Shown here: in pieces, positions 11,701-22,801 of the stretch
Numbering within the stretch: position 1 is the stretch's first letter
How the letters are laid out: each line of letters starts with the position of its first letter
From: Antedon mediterranea
Taxonomy: Eukaryota > Echinodermata > Crinoidea > Comatulida > Antedonidae
Length of the DNA: 64,000 bases
Assembly: GCF_964355755.1 (NCBI RefSeq)
Contig: NC_092670.1
Coordinates: 37,931,795 to 37,995,794 of the forward strand
Direction: 5' to 3'
Notes under the pieces: generated by a model
Database searches by the model: none
What the model was told of the DNA's origin: nothing
The model's input: the letters and a program-made list of their open reading frames with translations, nothing else
Position numbers and translations under genes: made by a program

Positions 11701-14700
11701 GTTTTATAAGAGTTGCTCTAGCTGATCCACAGCCTGATAAGAACTTCATGCGTTATGGCTGGGCGACCTTTGACCGCTCGGTCAATATCAAAGATATCTG
11801 TTGGAATCTTAGCAGCATCAGGGTAAGTTATATTGCACTTTATTTACTTTATTGTTTAAATAATAATATACTTCAATTTAAGGACCACCTATTTCTATAT
11901 AATAAAAGTTTCAATTGTTTTGCCTTTATGTGGGGACCACCTATAACTTCTTGTTTCAAAAACAATTTTTATCTAATTGGAAAAAAGGACATACCTATTT
12001 TTAATACCATGACTTTTGAAACCTCGTAAGTATTTATTTAAATAATAATGATAGAATTTTGATAACCTTTTTTATAGGTTCGTGATTGTGAATTAAGTCC
12101 TGTAGTAAATCGTGATTTGACACGCCGTATTCGAGCGACAAGTGCTATAACGGCGCACAAGCAAGTCGTGCGTAACGATCTCAAAATGGCTGCCAAGCTA
12201 ATCAATATGCTGGATGAGAAGTATGATTTGTACAAGGAACCACCGGCAGAACCGGAAAAAGATGTGGAAGAAGTGAAGGAAGAAGAGCCGGAAAAGAAGG
12301 AAAGTGAAGAAAAGAAAGATGGAGATGATGAGAAAGATGAAAATAAGGAGAAGGTAGAGGATAAGCCTGCTCCTGTAGAGAAGGTAAAGAACCTATGGAT
12401 GTATTGAGGCTAGGGGAAATCCTCAATATATGAGCGAGTGGCCAAGCGGTTAAGATAGTGGATCTGCTAGGGTTCAAGCCTCACTCGCTCCATGGTTTTG
12501 TTGGTAGAACGAGTCTTCTCAGATAAGATCCAGTGTACACATCTAGCTGATATGCACTGTAAAGAACGTACTACATCTTTCGAGATGAGTAGGGGGTTAC
12601 CCCGATGTACTAATATACCCACAGCCACTGTCACACACAGACACTTAACATAACAACGCGTTAATACTATGTCCCTGCTTTCAAATATCCAATGTCATGT
12701 TTATCATTTTTCTACTCTTTGATAAGGACAACTTTTTTTCTAATTCTAGCTACCATTTGTACCTTTCCATGGTTACAAAGACAACCCGTTCCTTGACAAC
12801 ATTACTGAGTATCTGGTGGAGGAGTCGAGCGCAGAAGAGGAGATGCTGATAGCGATGGGCGGAGGAACGGAAGAGGACGACGAGGGAGAACATAAAGATG
12901 AAGCTCCTGGCTACACATTTGAGCGTGATCACGCTCTTAACAAGGTTAGTTGCAATTGAAGTACAATATTTCTTGGAATTTTAACAGAAATATAGAAAAG
13001 CTTGCAAACATGACAGATTCAAACTTCGATTGATTTTAAGCGGTGAAAAACAATTTTCATTCATACAGTGATATAGACCAATTAAATCTTTTAAGAACAT
13101 TTTACAGTACAGTTTTTTTTCTCGTACGATCCTCCGTTCAGGAGTTATGATTTTTTAATTGACGTGGTGTCCTAAAATCTTCTGAAAACGCTATGTTATT
13201 TCTGTTGGTCATGCTTCCCTGCACAGCATTGGTAGTCATCGATCAAAGATGTCTTCCGGTTTGTGAAAAAGGCCTATTATTGTAACCGAGGCTGATTGCA
13301 TACCAATAAAACTATTTTTACCGTCAATGTGGTATAATAGAATTATCATATAAAATTTAAATTTTGCATAATCTATTATGTTATTGTATTGTATTCATTT
13401 CATAACATTTATTTACAGACTCTGATCTTTGTATTAATAATTGATAATAAATATTACATAAAAATGTCATCAGCACTGTATATGTTTACCTTTACTATTT
13501 CGCAAAATTACATTAATAGGAATTTATAGTAACATAAAGAAACAGACATATACATTCAATTTGTATTATCTCTATAGGTTTTGGATCGACTTCTGTTCTA
13601 CCTTCGTATTGTTCATTCAGTAGACTATTACAATGCCAGTGAATACCCTATTGAAGACGAGATGCCTAACCGATGCGGTATAATGCATGCTCGGGGAGCT
13701 AACCCACCAAAAGGTCTTACGGAAAAAGACGGTAATTTTCTTTTCTTTATTACTAGTGATAAATTACACTCCCTATACTGTAATTTTGTAAATTTCATAT
13801 TCAGCAAAGAGGACTTGCCCTATGTATTTGTAGACCACTTAGGATATCCTATATTTGAGGTTAAAGTGAAGTTTTACCGATGTCAAAGAATGGTAGCAGG
13901 TAGCAGCAGTCTTAACATGTTAAGCCTAGGCATAAGGTGTAATCCTCTATAGCTCTGTTTACACGATCAAACTAGATTGACGAAAATGGTAGAATATGGT
14001 GGTGATATGCGCAAATATTGTAGTGATATGCCCAAATATGGTAGTGATTTGCCCAAATATGGTGGTGGTAGGCCCAAATATGGTGGTGATATGCCCAAAT
14101 ATGGTAGTGATGTGACATCATGTCCATATATGGGCACATCACATTTGTTTTATCACATCATAAAGTTTGATAGTGAATCCAGAGCTTTATATTGAACATT
14201 TTCTCACACAAATGATAAATATAGATGGGTCATTCTTTACTAAATAAAGCTTAAATGATTTAAAATGATTGATAAATCACTCCACAGGGAGAAACATTTG
14301 TCTGGCTGGAGACCTGAATTTGCATTGAGTATAATTAACAAAACACTAAAGATATCCTACCATATAGACTCCTTAAATGAATCACTTTGTTACTAGCTCA
14401 TACTTGGATATGAAACATAAGAGATTTTCATTTGTTAATTCTCCAGAGACCATAATGTTAGTCTGGGAACAATTTAGTACCAATACTATTGGGGTCAAGG
14501 AACATACAAAACTAATACTACTACAAAATACATGTTTAAAAAAATGTTCATTTTTTTAAATATCACTATGAATATAAGATCTATACAATAATAAACTGCT
14601 TGTTGCTGTTTGACACCTAGTTACGGAATGGCAGACAAGTTTTGAGAAGAAGATTGCGCCGATTTTGCAAACAAAAGCAGCGGTTGGCGACACAGAATGG

Positions 14701-17700
14701 AGCAAGCTGGGCAAGAAGAACCCAGAAGAATATCCTTTTATACTGAAAATAAAAATAATTGAATATTCTGATTTTATCATCATCATTTTTCTGTAGACTA
14801 GAGAACAAGTGTAATAATAATATTTCTATAGCACACATACCACTCAAGACTGCTCAAGGCGCGTATTTATTCAAATAAACTTGCATTAATTAAGACATTT
14901 TTGTGTTTATCCCTTGACTACATTTTTTTCACTGAAGTTGAAAAGTTTGTCCAAGCTAACACGCAAGAACTCTCAAAGGACAAATGGTTGTGTCCGCTCA
15001 GCGGCAAAAAGTTCAAAGGTCCAGAATTTGTACGAAAACACATCTTTAACAAACACAATGAGAAGGTGGATGAAGTTAGGAAAGATGTAAGCTTTTATTT
15101 TATTCATTGTTTTAATTAGTTGAAATATACTTCAGAAGATTTAAAGATGTATTGTCCCCCAAAAACATGAAGATTATTTAAATCGGACTTTGAATAGGTT
15201 ATTTTGTAGTTTTAATCACGTTAATCACTTCCATAGAAAAAAAACAAATAAAATCATGTTTTCAAATTCAACCAAAGGACCATTGGATGGCAGACTATTT
15301 TTTGCTTTAAATTACATTTTTTTTCAGGTAAATAATTTTTTTTTGATCCAATGTTTGGTTAATGTGGATAGCTATTATGTGACATTAAAATGGCATATTG
15401 AACAACAAAAATTTAAGAATTATTTTTTCAGGACAATACCTCTTTGTATCCAGGCATTTAGAAACTTTCGCTTTTAGTTAGTAACAATCAAAAAAACAAA
15501 AAGGAATACTAGAAACAGTCTTAATTAATTTAGTCTCATGTCAAACTTAAGTTAATTATGTTTACCACTAGGTGGAGTATTTTAACAACTACTTAAAGGA
15601 TACAAAGAGACCACAGCCTCCTGAGCCTACAGTCGCAGCTAAGTCTGCCCAGCCAACCACACCAGGAGCAACTGGCCATGGCAATACACAAGCTGGTGGT
15701 TTCCAGTCCCATCAAGGGCAGAACCATGGGGGAGGGGGAGGAGGAGGGTACAGACAAGAATGGGGAAATCAAAATCGTAAGTTGTACAGTGTTCTTTAAT
15801 TAATATTGAATTTTAACTTTGTGTTTAAATTATGTATTTATATGTATTAATTTGAAACGATAAATATGAGGAAATCTGTGAGAATGAGAAAAAGTGGCCC
15901 CAACCGAGGTTCGAACTACATTATTCAGAATAGGAATCTAATTCTAATAAGATTAAATGAATAGTTGTTATTTTATGATTTGGTATTGTGTAATTAAGTA
16001 GGCCTAATTTGCATGTTTGAATCTAACCACAAAATGATTGACTAGATAGTGTCATGTTTTTCAGTTCCTAAAGCAGAATATCTAAAACCTTTTAATATTC
16101 AGTAACTACCTCAATGCAAATGTTATTTTTAGATTTGTATGTATTTTAGATTATAAAAGGATCCCAATGGCAATAAGCTAATAACATTTTTGGGCTATCC
16201 TGGAAAGGTCGTCTATAAATGTATTTATTTGTAATGTTAGTAGTTAATATATTATCACTTTGTATTTATTATAATAATTTTCCAAATAAATTTGAATAAA
16301 CCGAAGCACATTCTACAACAAATCCAATAAAAACACAGCAATAGAAACAAAGAGATTAATTCTGACCTTTGTGGTACTATTCTATTGAATGATTTCCTCT
16401 CAAAATCCAAAACAAACAATATGTGTGTAATTCATCAATAAAGTCTACTTAACTTTATCCTCACCATATTTTTTCCAAAATTGCATAACAGAAAGAAAAC
16501 AATATTAACTTATAATGTTGTCATATATTAAGAATAGATTGATTAAAAAAATGTTTGTACATCTGGTATATTGTGAGAGGCCTACAGCGAAGCAACAATC
16601 GTGGTCATAATCTATTTTGAACTTTATCCTCCCCATATTTTTTACAAGATCGCATAACAAAAAGTAAACGATATCAACTTATAACAGTGTATATTATTTT
16701 AAAGAATAAGTACACAGACTCATAAAAAGAAATGTTTGTACATATGGCAAATTGTGAGAAGCTTACAGCAAAGCACCAATCGTGGTCGTAATCTATTTTT
16801 AACTTTATCCTCATCATATTTTTTTATGATTGCATAACTTAAAGTAAGCAGTATAAACTGTGTTGTATATTGTAATAATGAAAAGTCTATGCAAATTTAT
16901 GCAAATTGTTATTAAGATATGGTCAATTGTGGAACCCCCAACACCGACCATGGTACATTACTATTGCTACAGTTTATAAATAATTCATAAATTAGTTTTC
17001 CCATTCTCACAGATTTCCTTATCTTTATCGTTTCAAATTAATTAATTAAATTTCAGTATATCACTAGGGGGTTTGGAGTTCATGTTCTCTGCCTGATGTG
17101 TTTATATTTTGTTCTTATATATTAATTCTTTAATTTATTAAATTTTTGTAGAAGGATATGACAGAGGACATCATGATAACCGTGGTTACGGCGGTGGAGG
17201 AGGTGGATTTTACAACCGTTCGCAAGGATACGGCAATAATAGGTAAGCCTTGTGACAAAAAAAATGTGATGTGCCCATATATAGACATGATGATGTCATA
17301 TCACTACCATATTTGGGCACATCACACTTTTTTTGTCAACCTAGTTTGATAGTGTAGACAGAGCTTAAGAACTTTGCAAAAGAACACAAAACAAATTTAC
17401 ATACAGCTTGGTTTGTAATTAGACGTAACTGCACCGGAAGTAATTTGACCAATCAGGGCGCGATGGACCATCCAGGTCGTTTGTGATTGGTCAACTCATG
17501 TTGTGTCCAAATGGGAACCAATCTTAAATAATGAAAATCGTAATAAATACTGTGCAAGCAGCGCATACATGAAATAATTGACTTTCAAAATGTTTCCCAA
17601 TTGTAACCAGACATTAGTTACTGGTATTGTTCAACCAATTTATCCTTTGCTTTGCAGACCAAGAAGAGATCCACGACCACTCATTCAATATCGTGATTTG

Positions 17701-17730
17701 GATGCTCCTGGCGATGATGACATTTTTTAA
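5731..17730 (+). CDS. SRRT: SRRT/ARS2, serrate RNA effector homologue
   Basis: A nuclear partner of the cap-binding complex that routes capped RNAs to 3'-end processing, export, decay or microRNA maturation. Nineteen coding exons join in frame to 2805 nt (934 codons): 5731-5852, 6179-6310, 6410-6535, 6822-6983, 8094-8263, 8497-8656, 9321-9417, 9912-9965, 10353-10530, 11214-11389, 11682-11822, 12078-12383, 12750-12944, 13578-13731, 14621-14729, 14933-15086, 15572-15776, 17152-17242, 17658-17730. Domain order: Arg/Asp-rich N-terminus, Gly-rich stretch near 110, SERRATE/ARS2 N-domain ([12 protein letters not shown], about 134 on), Lys/Glu-rich linker, RRM-like core (about 430-580), zinc-finger-like [10 protein letters not shown]...HIFNKH at 779-802, Gly-rich tail and the conserved end [13 protein letters not shown]. 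Only one Cys of the finger pair is present (Ser at 784). All junctions are GT-AG except the AT-AC intron after 14729. Human ARS2 is about 876 residues. Confidence 0.97.
6625..6780. mobile_element. AGCTCTG MITE, copy d
   Basis: In SRRT intron 3, about 40 bases upstream of the acceptor at 6821. The left end is degenerate (GGCTTATTCTATCAAAC). The right end GATAGTGTAGACAGAGCT is intact and followed by TAA. Internal NATATGGTAGYGATATGGCC units are present. Confidence 0.78.
8290..8420 (+). mobile_element. tRNA-derived SINE, degenerate
   Basis: TAGCTTGGTGATTAACATG resembles an internal A box and GGGTTCAATCC a B box about 45 bases later. It lies directly after the donor of SRRT coding exon 5. The spacing and lack of a folded acceptor stem favour a tRNA-like SINE over a tRNA gene. 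Confidence 0.5.
8768..9057. mobile_element. AGCTCTG MITE, copy e, with expanded minisatellite
   Basis: A family copy enlarged to about 290 bp by roughly nine tandem units close to TATGCCCAAATATGGTAGTG (21 bp). Both ends are recognisable (AGCCTTGTCTACACAATC and GATAGTGTAGACATAGCT). It lies in an SRRT intron. The open frames it creates on the plus strand are repeat artefacts. Confidence 0.82.
10114..10272. mobile_element. AGCTCTG MITE, copy f
   Basis: A complete palindromic copy in an SRRT intron: AGCTCTGTCTACACTATCAA at the left and its inverse GATAGTGTAGACAGAGC at the right. The left flank is TAA; the right flank (AGTAG) has lost the duplication. Confidence 0.83.
10655..10821. mobile_element. 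AGCTCTG MITE, copy g
   Basis: A complete copy in the next SRRT intron. The left end is AACTCTGTCTACACTATC and the right end GATAGTGTAGACAGAGCT, with TAA on both flanks. Two diverged internal NATATGGTAGTGATA units are present. Confidence 0.83.
12432..12630 (+). mobile_element. tRNA-derived SINE in SRRT intron
   Basis: The 5' part is tRNA-like: GAGCGAGTGGCCAAGCGGTT (A box) and GGGTTCAAGCC (B box), closing with CACTCGCTC, which pairs with the start. The non-tRNA body (AGTCTTCTCAGATAAG, TCCAGTGTACAC, GAGATGAGTAGGGGGTTACC) is shared with 59551-59909, so this is a SINE family and not a tRNA gene. Confidence 0.8.
13951..14186. mobile_element. AGCTCTG MITE, copy h, with expanded minisatellite
   Basis: An SRRT intron copy with about five or six internal 21-bp units (GCCCAAATATGGTGGTGATA-like). 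Ends are AGCTCTGTTTACACGATC and GATAGTGAATCCAGAGCT. Flanks TATA/TTATA fit a TWA target only loosely. Confidence 0.8.
14730..14932 (+). other. U12-type AT-AC intron of SRRT
   Basis: The exon ending at 14729 is followed by ATATCCTTT, the minor-spliceosome AT-AC 5' site. The intron ends in AC at 14931-14932, with a branch-site-like CCCTTGACT (branch A at 14917) 15 bases upstream. No GT donor near 14729 maintains the reading frame. With AT-AC the protein reads NPE-D-EVEKFV, matching the vertebrate ARS2 spacing residue for residue. The 203-base intron would be spliced by U11/U12/U4atac/U6atac. Confidence 0.92.
15141..15447. mobile_element. TTAA MITE (GGACAATACATCT ends), degenerate
   Basis: In the SRRT intron after 15086. 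The left end TTAAAGATGTATTGTCCCCC is inverted at the right as GGACAATACCTCTTTG. The core includes TATGTGACATTAAAATGGCA, shared with 18270, 20918 and 35038. Confidence 0.7.
16140..16260 (+). mobile_element. Fragment of a LINE 3' UTR
   Basis: AAAGGATCCCAATGGCAATA...TTTTTGGGCTATCCTGGAAA matches, in opposite orientation, 55230-55300, which follows LINE coding sequence. It lies in the large SRRT intron. Confidence 0.6.
16449..16870 (+). repeat. Tandem repeat, 170-180-bp unit, about 2.5 copies
   Basis: AACTTTATCCTC recurs at 16451, 16620 and 16801. Each unit also carries TGCATAAC/CGCATAAC, ATGTTTGTACAT and CAATCGTGGTC(A/G)TAATCTATTTT. It sits in the SRRT intron between 15776 and 17152. Confidence 0.8.
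17249..17365. mobile_element. AGCTCTG MITE, copy i (left-truncated)
   Basis: Starts seven bases inside the intron, immediately after the SRRT donor at 17242/17243. The left terminal repeat is lost; the right end GATAGTGTAGACAGAGCT-TAA is intact. Confidence 0.75.
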
Positions 17731-18150
17731 GCCAATCAAAACACCCAATTCAATCTGCTAATTTGCATTCATTTCTGTATTAAAGAATCCAATTAGAGGA
17801 ATGCTGAATTTTGTAAATATCAAGTACGCTGTTTTATTAACTTTTATGACGGCTTTGTTGCCAAACTTTAAGTTTGTTTTTGATCGTTAACAAAATTAAT
17901 TTTGCATGATATTCTTACATTGCTAATCTGCCTTCCATACTTGATTACCATAATCACTTTTTAACCATATCAAGAAGATGATTTTTAACATTAGACAATA
18001 ACCAACCTATCTGAATGTTATGATTTTTATAAATGTGTTCTAGGTTTTCTGTATTGTATACATTTTTGTTTTACACTATTTTTGTACAATGTACTGTGGA
18101 TTATTGTTGGACCAAGTTATTAAACATCATGGTTAACAAATAAAAATGTC
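17731..18150 (+). other. SRRT 3' UTR with polyadenylation signal
   Basis: After the stop at 17728-17730 comes A+T-rich sequence with an AATAAA at 18139-18144 (ACAAATAAAAATGTC), about 410 bases downstream. A T-rich stretch follows. The cleavage point is inferred. Confidence 0.6.
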
Positions 18151-19190
18151 GACTCAAGTTTGTATTTTATATCATGATTTTATGACCAATTATAGTATTA
18201 TACTGTACATTCTTGGTGTATGCAATATTGTATAATTTGACGTCATCATTTAAAATCGTTTTCTCAATCTTGAAGATATATTGTCCCCCTAAAAAAAAAT
18301 TTTTTCATATTTTTTGTTGAATATGCCATTTTAATGTCACGTAATAGTTATTCACATTGACCATAAACTGGATCAGAAAAAAAAATGTAATTTAAACAAA
18401 AAAATTGTCTGTCAGACAATGGTTTTTGGTTAAAATTAAACGTTTCGTTCGTTTTTTTATAAGCAAAATAATTACAGTATTATTTTTTTATTTTTTTTTT
18501 TACAATAAATAAAAAAAACTGCAAAATGGCCTATTTAAAGTCTCATTTTATTAATCTTTATTGTTCATGTTTTTGGGGGACAATATATATTTAATATATC
18601 GTCATTATTGATTCATCATATTATCGAATCGCTTCACCACATGCTATACACTGTACTATCTCATAACGAAAAATACTATTATGTTTTTTTTATAACTTGT
18701 TCACGGACCTTATTGAATTTTGTGAAATTAATTTTGTACCAAATCCTTGTGGAAGTATTATTGCAAACACGTGCTGTTTGCATGTTCATATTTTAAAATT
18801 AAATCGTTAAAAAACAAATACACACACACACATGTCAAAAAGGGAACAAAATACAATGGATACAACAATGTAGGACAAGATCAATTGCTGTGACAATGAC
18901 AATTCGATTCCTGTGACAATTTAATTGAATGGAACTCATTTCCGTAAACATTCCATGGCACATGAGGTCGTCGCGTGTACAGTCTTTGGTGTCCTTGTCG
19001 GATGTAAACGTCGCCAACAAAACGCAAATATAGTGACGACAGGTAAACACATAGACTATAATTGTATTCGCAATATCCGACGTTGGCGTACTGCGATTTT
19101 ATGCTATTTCACGTTAAAATAATGGATCATCGTTTACGGTACAAACAACATCGCTTCAGTATCGTTCTGTTGCTTGTTAATTTTACGTCA
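18151..19190. other. Intergenic, mostly repeat
   Basis: Apart from the TTAA MITE at 18270-18597, a short (AC)n run near 18818-18830 and A+T-rich sequence, nothing coding is visible. Short open frames here lack codon-like structure or recognisable domains. Confidence 0.5.
18270..18597. mobile_element. TTAA MITE (GGACAATATATCT ends)
   Basis: Left end GAAGATATATTGTCCCCC and right end GGGGGACAATATATATTTAA are inverted repeats. The core includes TTGACCATAAACTGGATC, the reverse-strand counterpart of cores at 15141, 20918 and 35038. About 330 bp, non-coding. Confidence 0.72.
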
Positions 19191-19198
19191 CGTGTACT

Positions 19199-19530
19199 TC
19201 TAACGTTCGCGTTCTTTTACCGTTTGCGTTCTTTTACCGTTTGCGTTCTTTTACCGTCCGCGTTCTTTTACCGTTTGCGTTCTTTTACCGTTCCCGTACT
19301 TTTACCGTTTGCGTTCTTTTACAGTTAGCGTACTTTTAACGTTTGCGTTCTTTTACCGTTCGCGTTCTTTTACCGTTCGCGTACTTTTACCGTTTGCGTT
19401 CTTTTACCGTTCGCGTACTTTTACCGTTTGCGTTCTTTTACAGTTAGCGTACTTTTACCGTTCGCGAACTGTTACCGTTCGCGTATTTGTATCGTTCGCG
19501 TACCTTTACCGTTCACGTACTTGTATCGTT
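19199..19530 (+). repeat. 17-bp minisatellite, about 19 units
   Basis: The unit GCGTTCTTTTACCGTTT repeats with variants GCGTACTTTTACCGTTC, AACTGTTACCG and GTATTTGTATCG; the variant units are concentrated at the 3' end. Because 17 is not a multiple of 3, the open frames through it are accidental. Confidence 0.9.
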
Positions 19531-22060
19531 GACAATTTACAGGCTACGTGCTCAAATATTGTAATACTGACGTTTAGTCTGGTAGTTATTGTATTGATTT
19601 CTTTACGTCATTTGTTGTTTTGATCATGGAAGAGTAAGCTCACTCTTACCTTTTTGAGTAAAAGTTTCAAAGCTTGAAATTGTTTTAAAGAAACTTTCAA
19701 TTTACACCCAAGTGACCCAATATTTGTATTTGTTTTTTTATATTACTGCTGTGGTATAGAATTGCACCCGAGAGCCGAGCGCATGTATATTTAGATATAG
19801 AATTGCATTTTTGAATGCGCCTGTTTGGAACTTGTGATTCAAACCATTGAACCAAACTGTAATTGTAAACCTACGGTTGCTGTTAATTGACGATATTTTA
19901 ATGTTTCTGTTTACACTTGAGAGAATGAAAGTCATTGTCACCCACGTGTTCAATGTTTTCCCCTCCAAATTCCTTGACGTTTTTCACCAAGTTACGGAAT
20001 GCGTCACAACGTGTATTGATCGTATTCACGGATTAATAGTAGTATTGTGCAATAATCAAGCAGTAGAGGATCAATTTTTAATTTTATAAGATTTTTTAGT
20101 TGTGGTGTGTTTGCTATTGTAGGTCTGTTTTATAGCAATTACCTACTAACATATATCGCCTTTTATATAACACATGATTATTTAGAATACGGTTTGAAAA
20201 TATAATTATTATTGTTATTAGGGTAGTTGTGTTCTCATAATTATAATAATGTTGTTTCGTTTCAGCCAAAACATGGTATATTTTTAATTTATCTGAAATT
20301 AATCATTTTTTCCAGTAATATCGATAACGATAGTCTTGTGTTTTATATTGCTTATTTTGTTTGTTGACAAGTTTAGACAAATACGGTAAGTTGGTCAAGT
20401 TTGGACTTGTCCATACCCGCACGAGGACGAGTCAAGTTTAATCTTGTCATTACCAAAAACCTAAACAATGCTGAGAAAATAATAAAACGTGTTCATAATG
20501 ATCAGTCACTTCCTTTCTCCACTGTAATTGATGTTTTAGAGTCCGTATAAAATGAAAATATCGAGGTCGTGTTTTTACTCGAAGACTAAAGAGTCACTTC
20601 TAGCGCGCGCTCGATGTAGGCGCGCGTGTTCGATGTAGGCGCGCGCGTTGAAAATTTGATGACTTTTATACGCCAACATTGACCGGTTGTTTTTTCGTGT
20701 CGTTGTTGAATATCCATGATTTCTAAATTATGTTTTTATATTCGGTAACGATATTGGCACTGAATTTTCCATATGAAAATGATAAATCCATTATTTTTAC
20801 TTTTACACCAAACTGGATTACACGCCGTCAATAAATAAATGTAAATTATGATTCATTTTAGCGTCATGTAATTCGAGAATAAAAGTAAAATATATGTAAG
20901 TAAACAACATATTAATTTTAAAGATGTATTGTCCTCCAAAAACATGAACAATTAATAAAATCAGACTTTAAATAGGCCATGTTGCAGTATTAATTCACTT
21001 CTTATAAAAACGCAAAAGAAACGTTTAATGTTACCCAAAAACCATTGTCTGCTGATAGACAATTTAAGTGTTTTTTGCTTTAAATTACATTTTTTTTCTC
21101 TCAGGTAAATCCATTTTTTCCGATCCAGTTTTTGGTCAAAGTGAATAACTATTATGTAACATTAAAATGGCATTAAAAAAAAATTTGTAAAAATTTTTTT
21201 AAGGTGACAATATATCTTTAAGAATGTAGGCTACTATCATCCCCATCATCCGTACGACACAATCAAAAAGTCAACAAAAGTCCAAGGTAAAACGCGCGAC
21301 AAAATTGGCCTTTATTGGTTGAATGCAACATACTTTGTTAGCTTGTTGATTTTTGGGCGCTCTCCAATTGTGCGATAGCCTCTTTAATTTTTTAACTGCA
21401 TTAATGTAGGCCTAGGTAAACCAAGTCTGCATGCTTCTGTATTAGAATAAGGAATATTGGAAACATTTTCTTAACGATTACATTCACCGGTTTGTTTCAA
21501 GGAAAGATAAATGTAGGCCTATAAACAGTACGGTGCGTCTGTGTATAGGCTACTGTATCCACCAAGACGGAAACAGGAAGCAATCAACTAGTAGTGGTGG
21601 CAACATGTTGGTGTACAATTTAACCGTTTTAAATGATTACTACAGTACATCAAAGTATTTCAACATTGCAACGAATATGGTGTCGTTTAATAATACCATA
21701 AGGTGGCGCTTTATACAAGTCTTAACTGTACATTATGCAAATTAAATACAGGAACTTCCATTCGTACACGTGTCTGGTGAACTCACCAAACAACTACACT
21801 TTTGTTTTGACGATTTTGTCCTCCTGTCTCGTAGAAAATATGGATACATAAAAAGGCGTAGTCTTTGCGAGGTTTATTATAGTATTTGTATAAACCAAGA
21901 TTGTTGTGTACTAAAAATAATTCGACGTTTGTGTTGGAATAAGTTTATATTCGCTCCAGGATCTGACGCGATATTGTATGTGGCATGTATTGGTTGATAA
22001 CGCAGGATATGGCGGTATCTATTAAAGGATGTGCGTTAATATAAAATATATACGGTCCAT
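19531..22060. other. Intergenic, no gene seen
   Basis: Holds the TTAA MITE at 20918-21222 and a C+G-rich patch at about 20600-20650 in which TCGATGTAGGCGCGCG occurs twice. Short open frames (for example 19847-20089, 21533-21745) show no domain and no homologue I recognise. Confidence 0.45.
20918..21222. mobile_element. TTAA MITE (GGACAATATATCT ends)
   Basis: Left TTAAAGATGTATTGTCC, right GACAATATATCTTTAA; about 305 bp. Internal GATCCAGTTTTTGGTCAAAG and CATTAAAATGGCAT identify the same family as 15141 and 35038. Confidence 0.78.
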
Positions 22061-22100
22061 GTATATATAAATAACAGAAGGTTGGCTGGTAGTGAATAAG
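22061..22100 (+). promoter_or_regulatory. Possible TATA box of the membrane-protein gene
   Basis: TATATATAAATA at about 22062-22073 lies upstream of a transcribed-looking, repeat-containing leader and the coding frame starting near 22802. It is only a sequence match in A+T-rich DNA. Confidence 0.3.
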
Positions 22101-22185
22101 GAACAAGAAGTGTGGATTGAATAATTATCCAACACGACTAGGCCTACTGTTAAAACATTAGTAGATAGATGGAGTAGTTACTGCT

Positions 22186-22530
22186 GAAGGTTGGATTGAT
22201 CTGTATTGGTAAACTCTGCTGAAGGTTGGATTGATCTGTATTGGTAAACTCTGCTGAAGTTTGGATTGATCTGTATTGGTAAACTCTGCTGAATTGATCT
22301 GTATCGGTAAACTCTGCTGAAGTTTGGATTGACCGGTATTGGTAAACTCTGCTGAAGTTTGGATTGACCTGTATTGGTAAACTCTGCTGAAGTTTGGATT
22401 GGTCTGTAAATGTAAACTCTGCTGAAGTTGGATCAAATTGTTGTATAATATTTTGATTATTACGTGGAATTACTGCTTAAGTTTGGACTGATCTGTATTG
22501 AAAACTTCTGCTGAGAATCTGTTCAACAAC
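22186..22530 (+). repeat. 35-bp tandem repeat, about 8 units
   Basis: Units of CTCTGCTGAAGTTTGGATTG plus ATCTGTATTGGTAAA repeat from 22186 to about 22430, with two diverged units up to about 22530. The array is open on the minus strand (ATNTGQSKLQQSLP-like), an artefact of the repeat. It probably lies in the 5' UTR or promoter of the next gene. Confidence 0.88.
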
Positions 22531-22801
22531 ATTAAAGTTGGACCTATGTGCTGAATAACATTGAAGTTGGACCAATCTACTGAATAACATTGTTGAACAA
22601 TCAATTAAATCATATTGCTTAGTTTTGGATGTGGTAAATACGCCGCTGTACAATTTTGCTGAAGTTGGACTTAAAACATGTGCAGGAGTAATTAGCACAT
22701 TATCCGAACTTGAGGTTTTGATTAAGATAAACTTGCGGAGTGACAATCTGTTAGCACTTTTCGATTTCCATTCAAGAATTAAGTTTGACCTAGAGATTTT
22801 A

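Noticed and set aside
12202-12477. Minus-strand Ser/Pro/Leu frame
   Set aside because: Antisense of the Lys/Glu-rich SRRT exon at 12078-12383.
14720-14786. A conventional GT donor for SRRT exon 15 further downstream
   Set aside because: Reading on past 14729 adds non-conserved hydrophobic residues and no GT restores phase with the next exon, whereas AT-AC does so exactly.
19062-19623. Frames rich in FYRLRSFTV
   Set aside because: They run through a 17-bp minisatellite whose period is not a multiple of three.
22158-22436. A minus-strand frame with SLPIQINPTFSRVYQYRSIQ-like repeats
   Set aside because: It is the antisense of the 35-bp tandem array upstream of the membrane-protein gene.
22186-22440. 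A CRISPR-like array
   Set aside because: Units are contiguous with no spacers and the genome is eukaryotic; it is a plain tandem repeat.
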